NCBI GenBank assembly: GCA_015229165.1
Contig: JADGCD010000103.1
Coordinates: 1 to 7,518 of the forward strand
DNA length: 7,518 nt
Direction of reading: 5' to 3'
Origin: Nitrospinota bacterium
GTDB lineage: Bacteria; Nitrospinota_A; UBA7883; JADGGD01
Part shown: positions 1-5,164 of the stretch, piece after piece
Position numbering within the stretch: position 1 is the first letter of the stretch
Layout: every line of letters starts with the position of its first letter
Position numbers and translations under genes: made by a program
Notes under the pieces: generated by a model
Database searches by the model: none
The model's input: the letters and a program-made list of their open reading frames with translations, nothing else
What the model was told of the DNA's origin: nothing

Positions 1-482
1 GGGGGGCGTACTGGCTCAACGGGACGAACGTGGCCCTCCTGTCGGACGACGAGCTGGCGGCCATCCGGAACCGGGAGATCGGGTTCGTCTTCCAGAGCCA
101 TAACCTGCTGCCCCGAAATACGCTGTTGGAGAATGTGGCGCTCCCCCTATATTATGGGGGGGACAAAAATCCGGCCCCCCGGGCGGAAGCGGCCCTGACG
201 CGGGTGGGGCTAGGCCACCGGCTCTCCCACTATCCGGGGCAGGTCTCCGGCGGCGAGAGCCAGCGGACCGCCATCGCCCGGGCGTTGGTGACCTCCCCGA
301 ACGTGATTCTGGCCGACGAGCCGACCGGCGCGCTCGACTCGACCATCGGGGGAGCGGTGCTGGACATACTCAAAGAGCTGAACGAACAGGGGGTGACGGT
401 GATTATCGTCACCCACGACCGGCAGATCGCCCAGCGGGCGGACCGGATCATCACCATGCGCGACGGAAAGGTCGAGACGTAA
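1..482 (+). CDS. ABC transporter ATP-binding protein, LolD/MacB type (5' end missing)
   Basis: This is the nucleotide-binding subunit of an ABC transporter, cut by the window start. The frame is open from base 3 (GAYWLNGTNVALLSDDEL), so the Walker A loop lies upstream and the ATG at 30 is internal. Visible in order: the Q-loop (GFVFQSHNLLPR), a family-typical ENVALPLYY stretch, the ABC signature (VSGGESQRTAIARAL), Walker B (VILADEPTGALD) and the switch histidine (VTHD), ending at the TAA at 480-482. The Q-loop and LPLYY pattern is that of the LolD/MacB/YknY subfamily, whose members power lipoprotein release, efflux or cell-envelope work rather than solute import. The cognate permease is not in view and is presumably upstream. 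A small membrane-anchored protein gene follows after three bases, suggesting one transcript. Family is confident; substrate is unknown. Confidence 0.93.
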   Translation, partial: GAYWLNGTNVALLSDDELAAIRNREIGFVFQSHNLLPRNTLLENVALPLYYGGDKNPAPRAEAALTRVGLGHRLSHYPGQVSGGESQRTAIARALVTSPNVILADEPTGALDSTIGGAVLDILKELNEQGVTVIIVTHDRQIAQRADRIITMRDGKVET

Positions 483-485
483 ACG

Positions 486-863
486 ATGAGCGAACAGACG
501 GATTCCCCCCGACAGTCGAAAACCCCCCTGCTGGTCCTGATCCTCGGAGCGGCGGCGCTGACGGTGGTCGGCTATTTCGTGGCGCCCGGCGGGGGTGAGA
601 CGGCGCAGGTGGCGCTGATCTATCCTCCGGGGGCGACGATCGTGATCGACGGGGCTCCGGCGGCGGGTGTCCCGCAGACGCAGCACCTGAACATGCCGGA
701 GTTGAAGGGGACGATCTACCAGCTCCCCCGGGGGGACCACGCGGTTGAGGTGACGCTGGCGGACGGGGCGGTGGTGTCGGGCTCGATCAACGCCGACCCG
801 GACCACTTCGGCTCGAAGGTCTATCAGGCCTATCCCGACAAGGGGATCGCGCTGCGCAAATAG
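486..863 (+). CDS. Small membrane-anchored protein with PEGA-like domain
   Basis: A 125-residue protein of unknown function. Residues 1-12 are polar, residues 13-33 form one hydrophobic segment (LLVLILGAAALTVVGYFVAP), and the rest should lie outside the cytoplasmic membrane. Residues 46-97 resemble a PEGA repeat: YPPGATIVIDGAPAAG, then a turn and LPRGDHAVEVTLADG, which matches the usual 'PpGA.v.iDG...G' and 'l..G.h.v.v...' halves. PEGA domains are short beta units of cell-envelope proteins and carry no catalytic residues. The ATG lies three bases after the stop of the ABC ATPase gene, so the two are probably co-transcribed and translationally coupled; no strong Shine-Dalgarno sequence precedes it. 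It could be an accessory envelope subunit of that transporter, but this rests on position only. The domain call is by eye. Confidence 0.72.
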   Translation: MSEQTDSPRQSKTPLLVLILGAAALTVVGYFVAPGGGETAQVALIYPPGATIVIDGAPAAGVPQTQHLNMPELKGTIYQLPRGDHAVEVTLADGAVVSGSINADPDHFGSKVYQAYPDKGIALRK

Positions 864-869
864 CGGCTA

Positions 870-1091
870 CGCGCCGATGCGATCTGATCTACCCCGTCGA
901 TGCAATAGTCGGCGTCTTCGCCGCCTCGCGCTTGACAGATGATAGACGGCCTTGACCGGTCGGTGACTGCGTGGCGAAGACGCGCCGATGCGATCTGATC
1001 TACCGTCTCCATCTAGCTTCCGTTCCCTGCGCCCCTCGCCCTTGACAGATGAGAGTGGCGCGGCCCATCCTAGCCATAGAGGCGCGGCCCT
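870..1091. repeat. Imperfect tandem repeat of ~111 bp filling the gap
   Basis: The 265-base gap between the PEGA-like and GlsB-like genes holds two copies of a mosaic unit. A perfect 24-bp stretch starting CGCGCCGATGCGATCTGATC lies at 870-893 and again at 981-1004. About 60 bases into each copy comes CTCGC(G/C)CTTGACAGATGA (second copy at 1041). The segments between are less similar. An inverted pair, GCGTCTTCGCC at 912-922 and GGCGAAGACGC at 973-983, could form a large hairpin. The 19 bases at 910-928 recur inverted inside the hydrolase gene at 6656-6674. No convincing open frame is present. The TTGACA in each copy looks like a -35 box, but no good -10 box follows at 16-18 bases. Confidence 0.75.
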
Positions 1092-1128
1092 TTTCGCTGG
1101 TCGGGCCTCATCAATAGGAGATGACGAC

Positions 1129-1380
1129 ATGCCGTCGCTCGAATCGCTCGTCCTTCTGCTGGTCGTCGGCGTCGTCGCCGGTTGGCTTGCCGGACTTGTC
1201 TTCCGCACGCGGGAGAGCCTCTTTACCAACCTGATCGTCGGCGTCATCGGCGCATTCGTCGGCAAGTGGCTCTTCGGTGTTCTCGGTCTTCACGTGGCCG
1301 GGGGATTGACCGGCGCCATCATCACCGCCTTCGCCGGGGCGGTGGTCCTCCTCTTCGTCGTCGGCGTCATCCGCCGGTAA
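1129..1380 (+). CDS. GlsB/YeaQ/YmgE-family small membrane protein
   Basis: An 83-residue, very hydrophobic protein of the so-called transglycosylase-associated family (GlsB/YeaQ/YmgE), whose members are small inner-membrane proteins often linked to stress responses. Their biochemical role is not established. The pattern is typical: an N-terminal helix (LVLLLVVGVVAGWLAGLVF), a short basic loop (RTRES), a glycine-rich second helix (LIVGVIGAFVGKWLFGVLGL) and a third helix ending in RR (GAIITAFAGAVVLLFVVGVIRR). The ATG at 1129 is chosen because TAGGAG lies eight bases upstream and family proteins begin in this way. A longer reading from 988 would add repeat-derived sequence and is rejected. It stands alone on the + strand and converges on the isomerase gene. 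The preceding repeat may supply or influence its promoter. Confidence 0.9.
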   Translation: MPSLESLVLLLVVGVVAGWLAGLVFRTRESLFTNLIVGVIGAFVGKWLFGVLGLHVAGGLTGAIITAFAGAVVLLFVVGVIRR

Positions 1381-1390
1381 GTCCGCAAAC

Positions 1391-1419
1391 AAAAAACCGG
1401 CCCCCCGAAAGGGGCCGGT
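1391..1419 (-). terminator. Rho-independent terminator of the SurA-like gene
   Basis: A perfect 9-bp GC-rich stem (ACCGGCCCC at 1396-1404, GGGGCCGGT at 1411-1419) with a six-base loop. On the minus strand it is followed by a run of T (complement of AAACAAAAAA at 1387-1396), 25 bases past the isomerase stop codon. On the + strand no T run follows, so it serves the minus-strand gene mainly. Confidence 0.88.
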
Positions 1420-1443
1420 CGTGGATGAATCGTCGGGCGCGGG

Positions 1444-2526
1444 TCAGATTTTCATCTGGATGTCGTGGCGGCTCTTGAGGCTGTCCAGATAGGTGGTAAA
1501 CGCCTTCTGGGCCTCTTCCATCTGAAGCTTCTTGGCGATCTGCCCTTTGGCTTCTTCAAAGGGAACCTCTCCGGCGGGGATCTTTTCGGCCACTTTGATG
1601 ATGTGGTAGCCGAACTGGGTCTTGACCGGACCGACGACCTTCCCCGGCTCGGCGGCGAAGGTGGCTTCGTCGAACTCTTTGACCATCCGGCCCCGGGGGA
1701 AGACGCCCAATTCGCCACCGGTGGCGGCGGAGCCGGGGTCTTCGCTCTTGGCCTTGGCGACGGCGGCGAAATCGGCGCCTCCGGCAAGCTCGGCCACCAC
1801 CGCTTCAGCGCGGGCTTTGGCGTCGGCGTCGGCCTTCTCGTCTCCCTCCGCCGTGGGGCGGATCAGGATGTGGGAGGCTTTCACGCTCTCGCCCCGGGCG
1901 AACTGGGCCTTGTTGGCGTCGTAGAACTCTTTGGCTTTCGCGTCGTCAACGACGATCTTGCCGAGGATCTCTTTGTCGATCAGTTTGCGGACGGTCATCT
2001 TGTCGAGCATGTCGGCCCGGAAGTCGGCCTCGGTCAACCCCTGCTCGGCCAGGGCGGCGGTGAAGGCGGCTTCGTCGGGGAACTGCCCTTTCATCTGGGC
2101 CAGATGGCTTTCGACCTCGGCGGGGTCGGCGGCCAGGCCTGCGGCTTTGGCCTCGCCCAGCAGCAGGACGTTGGTCACCATGGTGTCGGCGATGTTCTTG
2201 CGGATGTTCTCGAAGGCCTGCTCGGGAACGCCGGAGCCCTGTTGGGCGACGTTTGCGGCAAGCCCTTTGAGGGCGCGGCGGTACTCGGCGGCGGAGACGG
2301 GCGCGCCATCGACGGTGGCGATGACGTCGGGGGTGTCGGCGATGAGCTTTTCAATCCCGGCGGCGTCGATGGTGGGGCCCATCTCTTTCTGGTCGGGCAG
2401 GTCGAAGGCGACCGGGGTCTGCTCCTTGTCGGCCTGCCGCTCGCTGGCGGCGGTGGAGGCGAAATAGACCGCCGATCCGGCGACCGCCGCCACCAACACA
2501 ACCGACACGACGATTCTTCCAAACAT
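1444..2526 (-). CDS. SurA/PpiC-like peptidyl-prolyl cis-trans isomerase, membrane-anchored
   Basis: A 360-residue periplasmic foldase: it catalyses cis-trans isomerisation of proline bonds and probably chaperones exported proteins. Residues 3-24 are an uncleaved-looking signal anchor (GRIVVSVVLVAAVAGSAVYFA) followed by a polar linker. Residues about 65-205 form a helical SurA-N-like region (VDGAPVSAAEYRRAL, then NVLLLGEAKAAGL). Residues about 213-312 are a single parvulin domain with the expected blocks: KASHILIRP, FAAVAKAKSEDPGSAATGGE, LGVFPRGRMVKEFDEATF and TQFGYHIIKV. A short helical tail ends in QMKI. The ATG at 2526 has GGAGG about ten bases upstream; earlier in-frame codons back to 2667 would run through the repeat-derived gap. 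The single parvulin domain suits PpiC/PrsA-like proteins better than the two-domain E. coli SurA. It is last in a run of three minus-strand genes and has its own terminator. Confidence 0.93.
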   Translation of the reverse strand: MFGRIVVSVVLVAAVAGSAVYFASTAASERQADKEQTPVAFDLPDQKEMGPTIDAAGIEKLIADTPDVIATVDGAPVSAAEYRRALKGLAANVAQQGSGVPEQAFENIRKNIADTMVTNVLLLGEAKAAGLAADPAEVESHLAQMKGQFPDEAAFTAALAEQGLTEADFRADMLDKMTVRKLIDKEILGKIVVDDAKAKEFYDANKAQFARGESVKASHILIRPTAEGDEKADADAKARAEAVVAELAGGADFAAVAKAKSEDPGSAATGGELGVFPRGRMVKEFDEATFAAEPGKVVGPVKTQFGYHIIKVAEKIPAGEVPFEEAKGQIAKKLQMEEAQKAFTTYLDSLKSRHDIQMKI

Positions 2527-2574
2527 TCGCACCCTACCTCCGTCTAATAGAAAGAGAAAAAAATGAAGTAGTAG

Positions 2575-2603
2575 AGTGTATCCCCCTTCCGCATCGAACG
2601 CAA
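2575..2603 (-). promoter_or_regulatory. Possible sigma70-type promoter of the SurA-like gene
   Basis: On the minus strand, TTGCGT (2603-2598) and TACACT (2580-2575) are separated by 17 bases and lie 49 bases or more upstream of the ATG at 2526. The -35 box is a poor match and partly abuts the repeat at 2604, so this is tentative. Confidence 0.35.
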
Positions 2604-2768
2604 CAGGCTTGCGCCTCCCTTCTCCCTTCCGCCTCCATAGGAAGCGGGGCCGTCGCCCGCTCCCCATGGCCGGAGTAGGGGGTGCGACCGAACCGATCCA
2701 CGGGGATTGCGCCTGCCCGCTTCCTCCGGCGCCTCGCCTAAGCCACGGCGCAGACGAGGAGGGGGGGA
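2604..2768. repeat. Diverged palindromic repeats between CNBD and isomerase genes
   Basis: Most of the 242-base gap consists of repeat-like sequence. The block at 2604-2626 begins CAGGCTTGCGCCTCCCTTCT and matches the reverse complement of 6696-6718, inside the hydrolase gene, at 22 of 23 positions. A weaker second copy lies 98 bases on (TTGCGCCT at 2609 and again at 2707, each followed by C/T-rich sequence and a GCCTC block). GCGCC...GGCGC arms near 2730-2750 could pair. No plausible gene was seen here on either strand. Confidence 0.6.
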
Positions 2769-3257
2769 TCAGTCGGCGATGGTGTCGGCCAGCCGGTTGC
2801 TGACTTCGTTGAGCCGCTGGCGCAGGAGGCGGATGATGTCGTAGAGGATCTTGTAGGCCAACTGGGGGTCGTTGATGGTCAGATCGGCGAATTTCTCCGC
2901 CGCCAGTCCGAGGGCGATGACTTTCTCCCGGGTCCGGATGAGGACGGTGGAAGCATGTTGACCGAAGGGGATGAGCGCCCCTTCGCCGACGATCTGCCCC
3001 CCCCCGAGTTCTGCGAGGCGGCGCCGGTCGCCGTCGACGTTGCCCTTGAGCACCTCGACCCGCCCGGAGAGGATGAAGTAGGCCACCGACATGGCTTCCC
3101 CTTCGGTGATGAGAAAATCGCCGGGCATGAATTTGTGGGCGGTCAGATAGGGAACGAGACGCTGTTTCTCCTCATACTCGAAATAGGAGAAATGGGGGGC
3201 CGACTCCAGCAGCTCCAGCTTGGTCACCTTCCGCGGCGCCGAGGCTTCGTCCGTCAC
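2769..3257 (-). CDS. Stand-alone cyclic-nucleotide-binding domain protein
   Basis: A 162-residue protein made almost entirely of one cNMP-binding (CRP/FNR-type) beta-barrel domain, residues about 15-120, followed by an amphipathic helix (LAYKILYDIIRLLRQRLNEVSNRLADTI). It has no helix-turn-helix, so it is unlikely to bind DNA; such proteins act as regulatory subunits or effectors. Family blocks are clear: FMPGDFLITEGE, AYFILSGRVEVLKG, and a phosphate-binding cassette GGQIVGEGALIPFGQHASTV at residues 87-105. The glutamate of the cassette (E92) is kept, but the arginine that usually grips the cyclic phosphate is His101, so ligand or affinity may differ. GTG at 3257 is chosen as start: AAGGGGG precedes it, and the only longer option (TTG at 3323) lies upstream of the transcription start predicted from the promoter at 3310-3339. 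It lies between the J-domain and isomerase genes on the same strand. Confidence 0.85.
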   Translation of the reverse strand: MTDEASAPRKVTKLELLESAPHFSYFEYEEKQRLVPYLTAHKFMPGDFLITEGEAMSVAYFILSGRVEVLKGNVDGDRRRLAELGGGQIVGEGALIPFGQHASTVLIRTREKVIALGLAAEKFADLTINDPQLAYKILYDIIRLLRQRLNEVSNRLADTIAD

Positions 3258-3309
3258 AGAACCCCCTTGGTTTTCCCTGCGTTTCGTAGTGAACGTACCA
3301 CCTTTTGTC

Positions 3310-3339
3310 AGTATATCGCCCAAAACTCATTGTAGTCAA
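3310..3339 (-). promoter_or_regulatory. Sigma70-type promoter of the CNBD gene
   Basis: On the minus strand TTGACT (3339-3334), an 18-base spacer and TATACT (3315-3310): five of six matches in each hexamer. Transcription would start near 3303, leaving a leader of about 45 bases before the GTG at 3257. This supports the shorter start and suggests the gene can be expressed independently of the J-domain gene. Confidence 0.7.
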
Positions 3340-3416
3340 CACCCTTACGGCTGTTACCCGCCGACCGTCCATAGACAGTCGCCCCCAAAGAAATACTTAA
3401 CCTGTCGAGACCGAGC

Positions 3417-3530
3417 CCACAAAGGGGGCGGGCATTGTTGAGTAACAGACAGGTGAGACCAGGCGCAGGCCTGCCACGGAGGGGGCGTGTATTGGTGAGT
3501 AGCGGACGGAAGAGAGCAGGCGAAGCCTGT
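3417..3530. repeat. Two tandem 57-bp palindromic repeat units
   Basis: Units at 3417-3473 and 3474-3530 agree at roughly three quarters of positions with one single-base shift. Each starts CCAC(A/G)(A/G)AGGGGGCG, has a central TTG(T/G)TGAGTA-like block and ends in a small hairpin: CAGGC-GCAG-GCCTG at 3460-3473 and CAGGC-GAA-GCCTG at 3517-3529. The same CAGGC...GCCTG hairpin ends the repeat copy in the hydrolase gene. The last unit touches the J-domain gene's stop codon (TGA, complement of 3530-3532). In the remaining gap (3340-3416) nothing clear was seen beyond a vague third copy. Confidence 0.7.
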
Positions 3531-4324
3531 CAGGGGCGGGCGGCGGCCAGTTCGAGCCCTTCGAGGAACGCGTCGATGGGAACACCGGTCGCCCGGATCA
3601 CCGCCGAGAGACGGCGCAATTTCTCTTTCGGAACCGTCCCTTCGCGGGCCAGACGGCGCTCCTGCGGCGAGCGGCCGTTCAGCAGCCCGCTGAGCCGGTA
3701 GCGGACCGCCGACGGCGTGTCGAGCCTCCGGTCGATGATCTCGTGGCCCGGCGCCCCCGCGGCGTCCAGCGCCACGAAGGCCGCCACGCACAGCTCCTTT
3801 TCCCGGGCGGTCAGGTAGCCGCCGATGGCCGTCAGTGCGCGCCGTCCGCCGGTCCGTCCCAGCATGTGGATCAGCTCCACCGCCACAGCCGGGGGAGAGA
3901 CCCGCAGCCGGGGGATGGCGAAACTCTCGAACCGCCCTTCGAACCGCTCCAGCAGGGCGTGGGCCGCTTCGATCTTGGCCCAGACGTTGCCCGACCGGTC
4001 GAACCGCGCCACCAGTTCTTCGAGCCCGAGGGTATGGACCGGGCGGTTGTCCCCCTCGTCGGCTTTCTTGCTTTTGAACGAGAAACCCATGAACCGGCCG
4101 CTCCTGGCGGGGGTTTCCTTGCGGGCTTTGCTGATCAGGTTATAGGCGACCGTCACCTGATGGAACTTGTCGGCGTCGGACAGGGCGGTCCGAAGATCGG
4201 GATGATAGAGCCGCGCAGCCCGTCGGTACGACTGCTTCACCACCTCCAGCGGCGCCCCTTCGGGGACGTCGAGAAGCCGATGGGCCTGCCGCAACGTCAT
4301 CATCTCGCTGCTCTCTTGCGCCAT
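3530..4324 (-). CDS. J-domain protein with HEAT-like C-terminal region
   Basis: A 264-residue cytoplasmic protein. Residues about 9-68 form a J-domain, which stimulates the ATPase of an Hsp70 (DnaK) partner: helix I (LRQAHRLLDVPEGAP), helix II (EVVKQSYRRAARLY), the diagnostic HPD at residues 41-43, then helix III (DKFHQVTVAYNLISKA). The G/F-rich and zinc-finger regions of true DnaJ are absent, so it is a type III J-protein with its own client or location. After a basic linker (SFKSKKADEG) comes a helical stretch, about residues 95-205 (VWAKIEAAHALLERF, AVELIHMLGRTGGRRALTAIGGYL, ELCVAAFVALDAAGAP), with the rhythm of HEAT repeats, likely for protein binding. The ATG at 4324 has AGGA seven bases upstream; ATGs at residues 8 and 9 are less well placed. 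Function is unknown; J-domain certain, HEAT assignment by eye. Confidence 0.87.
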   Translation of the reverse strand: MAQESSEMMTLRQAHRLLDVPEGAPLEVVKQSYRRAARLYHPDLRTALSDADKFHQVTVAYNLISKARKETPARSGRFMGFSFKSKKADEGDNRPVHTLGLEELVARFDRSGNVWAKIEAAHALLERFEGRFESFAIPRLRVSPPAVAVELIHMLGRTGGRRALTAIGGYLTAREKELCVAAFVALDAAGAPGHEIIDRRLDTPSAVRYRLSGLLNGRSPQERRLAREGTVPKEKLRRLSAVIRATGVPIDAFLEGLELAAARP

Positions 4325-4326
4325 GC

Positions 4327-4344
4327 CTAATTCCTACGAATTAG
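4327..4344 (-). promoter_or_regulatory. Hairpin covering the ribosome-binding site of the J-domain gene
   Basis: CTAATTC (4327-4333) and GAATTAG (4338-4344) are perfect 7-base arms around a 4-base loop, immediately upstream of the ATG at 4324. On the transcript the AGGA Shine-Dalgarno lies across the loop and the 3' arm, so the hairpin could limit ribosome access. The stem is AT-rich and weak. Confidence 0.5.
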
Positions 4345-4369
4345 AATAAATGAACATATAATATGCACA

Positions 4370-4398
4370 AATGTATGCTAATTAACATACACTGTCAA
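4370..4398 (-). promoter_or_regulatory. Sigma70-type promoter of the J-domain gene
   Basis: On the minus strand a perfect TTGACA (4398-4393), a 17-base spacer and TACATT (4375-4370). It lies in an AT-rich stretch and would give a leader of about 40 bases. Its spacer is almost entirely taken up by the dyad at 4372-4391. Confidence 0.68.
4372..4391. promoter_or_regulatory. 20-bp dyad, candidate operator in J-domain promoter
   Basis: TGTATG (4372-4377) and CATACA (4386-4391) are perfect inverted arms with TAATTA at the exact centre (4379-4384). Only the pair 4378/4385 breaks symmetry. It sits between the -35 and -10 boxes of the minus-strand promoter, as a repressor site or a spacer-binding activator site would. 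The binding regulator cannot be named. Confidence 0.55.
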
Positions 4399-4412
4399 AC
4401 AGAAAAGCCAAA

Positions 4413-4437
4413 TTGTTGACGAATTACCCGTCAACAA
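4413..4437. promoter_or_regulatory. 25-bp dyad, candidate operator of the fetAB-like operon
   Basis: TTGTTGACG (4413-4421) and CGTCAACAA (4429-4437) are perfect 9-base inverted arms around a 7-base centre. The left arm contains TTGACG (4416-4421), a possible -35 box; TAAAAT at 4442-4447 is the best -10 candidate but at a long 20-base spacing. It lies 65 bases before the fetA-like ATG. Length and symmetry suit a dimeric regulator; which one is unknown. Confidence 0.6.
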
Positions 4438-4501
4438 CCGTTAAAATGGCAACTATCATGCCAGCCGCCAGATCGACCGGACAGACGGGGGATAAGGGAC
4501 G

Positions 4502-5164
4502 ATGACAAACCACCCCCTGTTGCGAGCCGACCACCTGTCGTTCCAATATACGCCCTTCGACGAAAAACGGAAAGTCCCGCTGTTTGACCGCTTTTCCTTC
4601 GCGCTGGCGCCGGGGGAGCGGGTGGCGGTGGCGGGACGGTCGGGGGCGGGAAAGAGCGCGTTGTTGCGCCTTTTCGCCCGGCTGCTGGAGCCGACCGGGG
4701 GGATCCTCTTCTTCCGGGAACGCCCTTACGGGGAATATTTTGCCCCTACCCTTCGGCGGCAGGTGGCGCTGGTCCCCCAGACGCCGGTGATCTTCGACGG
4801 CGACGGGCGGACCAACCTGACGCTCCACCTCGACGCTCCCCCCGACGACGCGACGCTGAGAACATGGCTCGACCGGTTCGACCTCCCCGCCGATCTTCTG
4901 GACCGGGAGGGGCGGGCCCTTTCGGTGGGGCAGAAGAGCCGGTTGACGGTAATCCGTTCGCTCCTGATGGCGCCGGACGTTGTACTGCTCGACGAGCCGA
5001 CCGCCGGACTCGACGCCGCCACCGAAAAGATCGTCGTCGCCGCCCTCACGGAGGAGTCGCAGCGGCGCGGCATGGCGATGATCGTCAGCGCCCACCATCT
5101 CGACCTCATCGGCCCCATGGTCGACCGGACGATCACCCTCCACCCCCCGGCGGAGGCCGCATGA
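4502..5164 (+). CDS. fetA: FetA/YbbL-like ABC transporter ATP-binding protein
   Basis: A 220-residue ABC ATPase that pairs with the FetB-like permease gene it overlaps. In E. coli the FetAB pair (YbbL-YbbM) is reported to help export excess iron; metal specificity here is inferred. All motifs are intact: Walker A GRSGAGKS (residues 45-52), Q-loop VPQTP (Gln93), signature LSVGQKSRL (140-148), Walker B VVLLDEPTAGLD (160-171) and switch histidine in VSAHH (198). The signature has LSVGQ in place of LSGGQ, acceptable in this family. The ATG at 4502 has an AAGGG about five bases upstream and gives the family's usual length. The gene opens an operon; its stop overlaps the permease start by four bases (ATGA at 5161-5164), implying translational coupling and balanced subunits. 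The dyad upstream points to regulation. Confidence 0.88.
   Translation: MTNHPLLRADHLSFQYTPFDEKRKVPLFDRFSFALAPGERVAVAGRSGAGKSALLRLFARLLEPTGGILFFRERPYGEYFAPTLRRQVALVPQTPVIFDGDGRTNLTLHLDAPPDDATLRTWLDRFDLPADLLDREGRALSVGQKSRLTVIRSLLMAPDVVLLDEPTAGLDAATEKIVVAALTEESQRRGMAMIVSAHHLDLIGPMVDRTITLHPPAEAA

Noticed and set aside
932..960. Standard sigma70 promoter starting at the TTGACA in the first repeat copy
   Set aside because: The hexamer at 17-base spacing is ACCGGT, with no resemblance to a -10 box.
867..1265. Minus-strand frame with a repeated GRSDRIGA peptide
   Set aside because: It is the translation of the duplicated 24-bp block plus the antisense of the GlsB-like gene; Arg-rich low-complexity sequence with no support as a gene.
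1465..2547. 360-codon open frame on the + strand opposite the isomerase gene
   Set aside because: It is the antisense shadow of a clear SurA/PpiC-like gene in GC-rich DNA; its translation is low-complexity Gly/Leu/Phe sequence without a recognisable domain or ribosome site.
2527..2667. N-terminal extension of the isomerase to 2667
   Set aside because: It would read through repeat sequence, place residues before a normal signal anchor, and ignore the good GGAGG before the ATG at 2526.
3417..3530. CRISPR array, considered because of regularly spaced repeats
   Set aside because: Only two diverged units in direct contact, with no unique spacers between conserved repeats and no cas genes.
3354..3791. 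Minus-strand frame with internally repeated peptide across the 3417-3530 repeat
   Set aside because: It overlaps the J-domain gene in another frame, and its repeated peptide is just the translation of the 57-bp tandem units.
4357..4362. Perfect TATAAT on the + strand as a promoter for the fetA-like gene
   Set aside because: No acceptable -35 box lies 16-19 bases upstream, and it would give a leader of about 130 bases crossing both dyads; it also forms part of a small palindrome (CATATAATATG), so chance in AT-rich DNA is likely.
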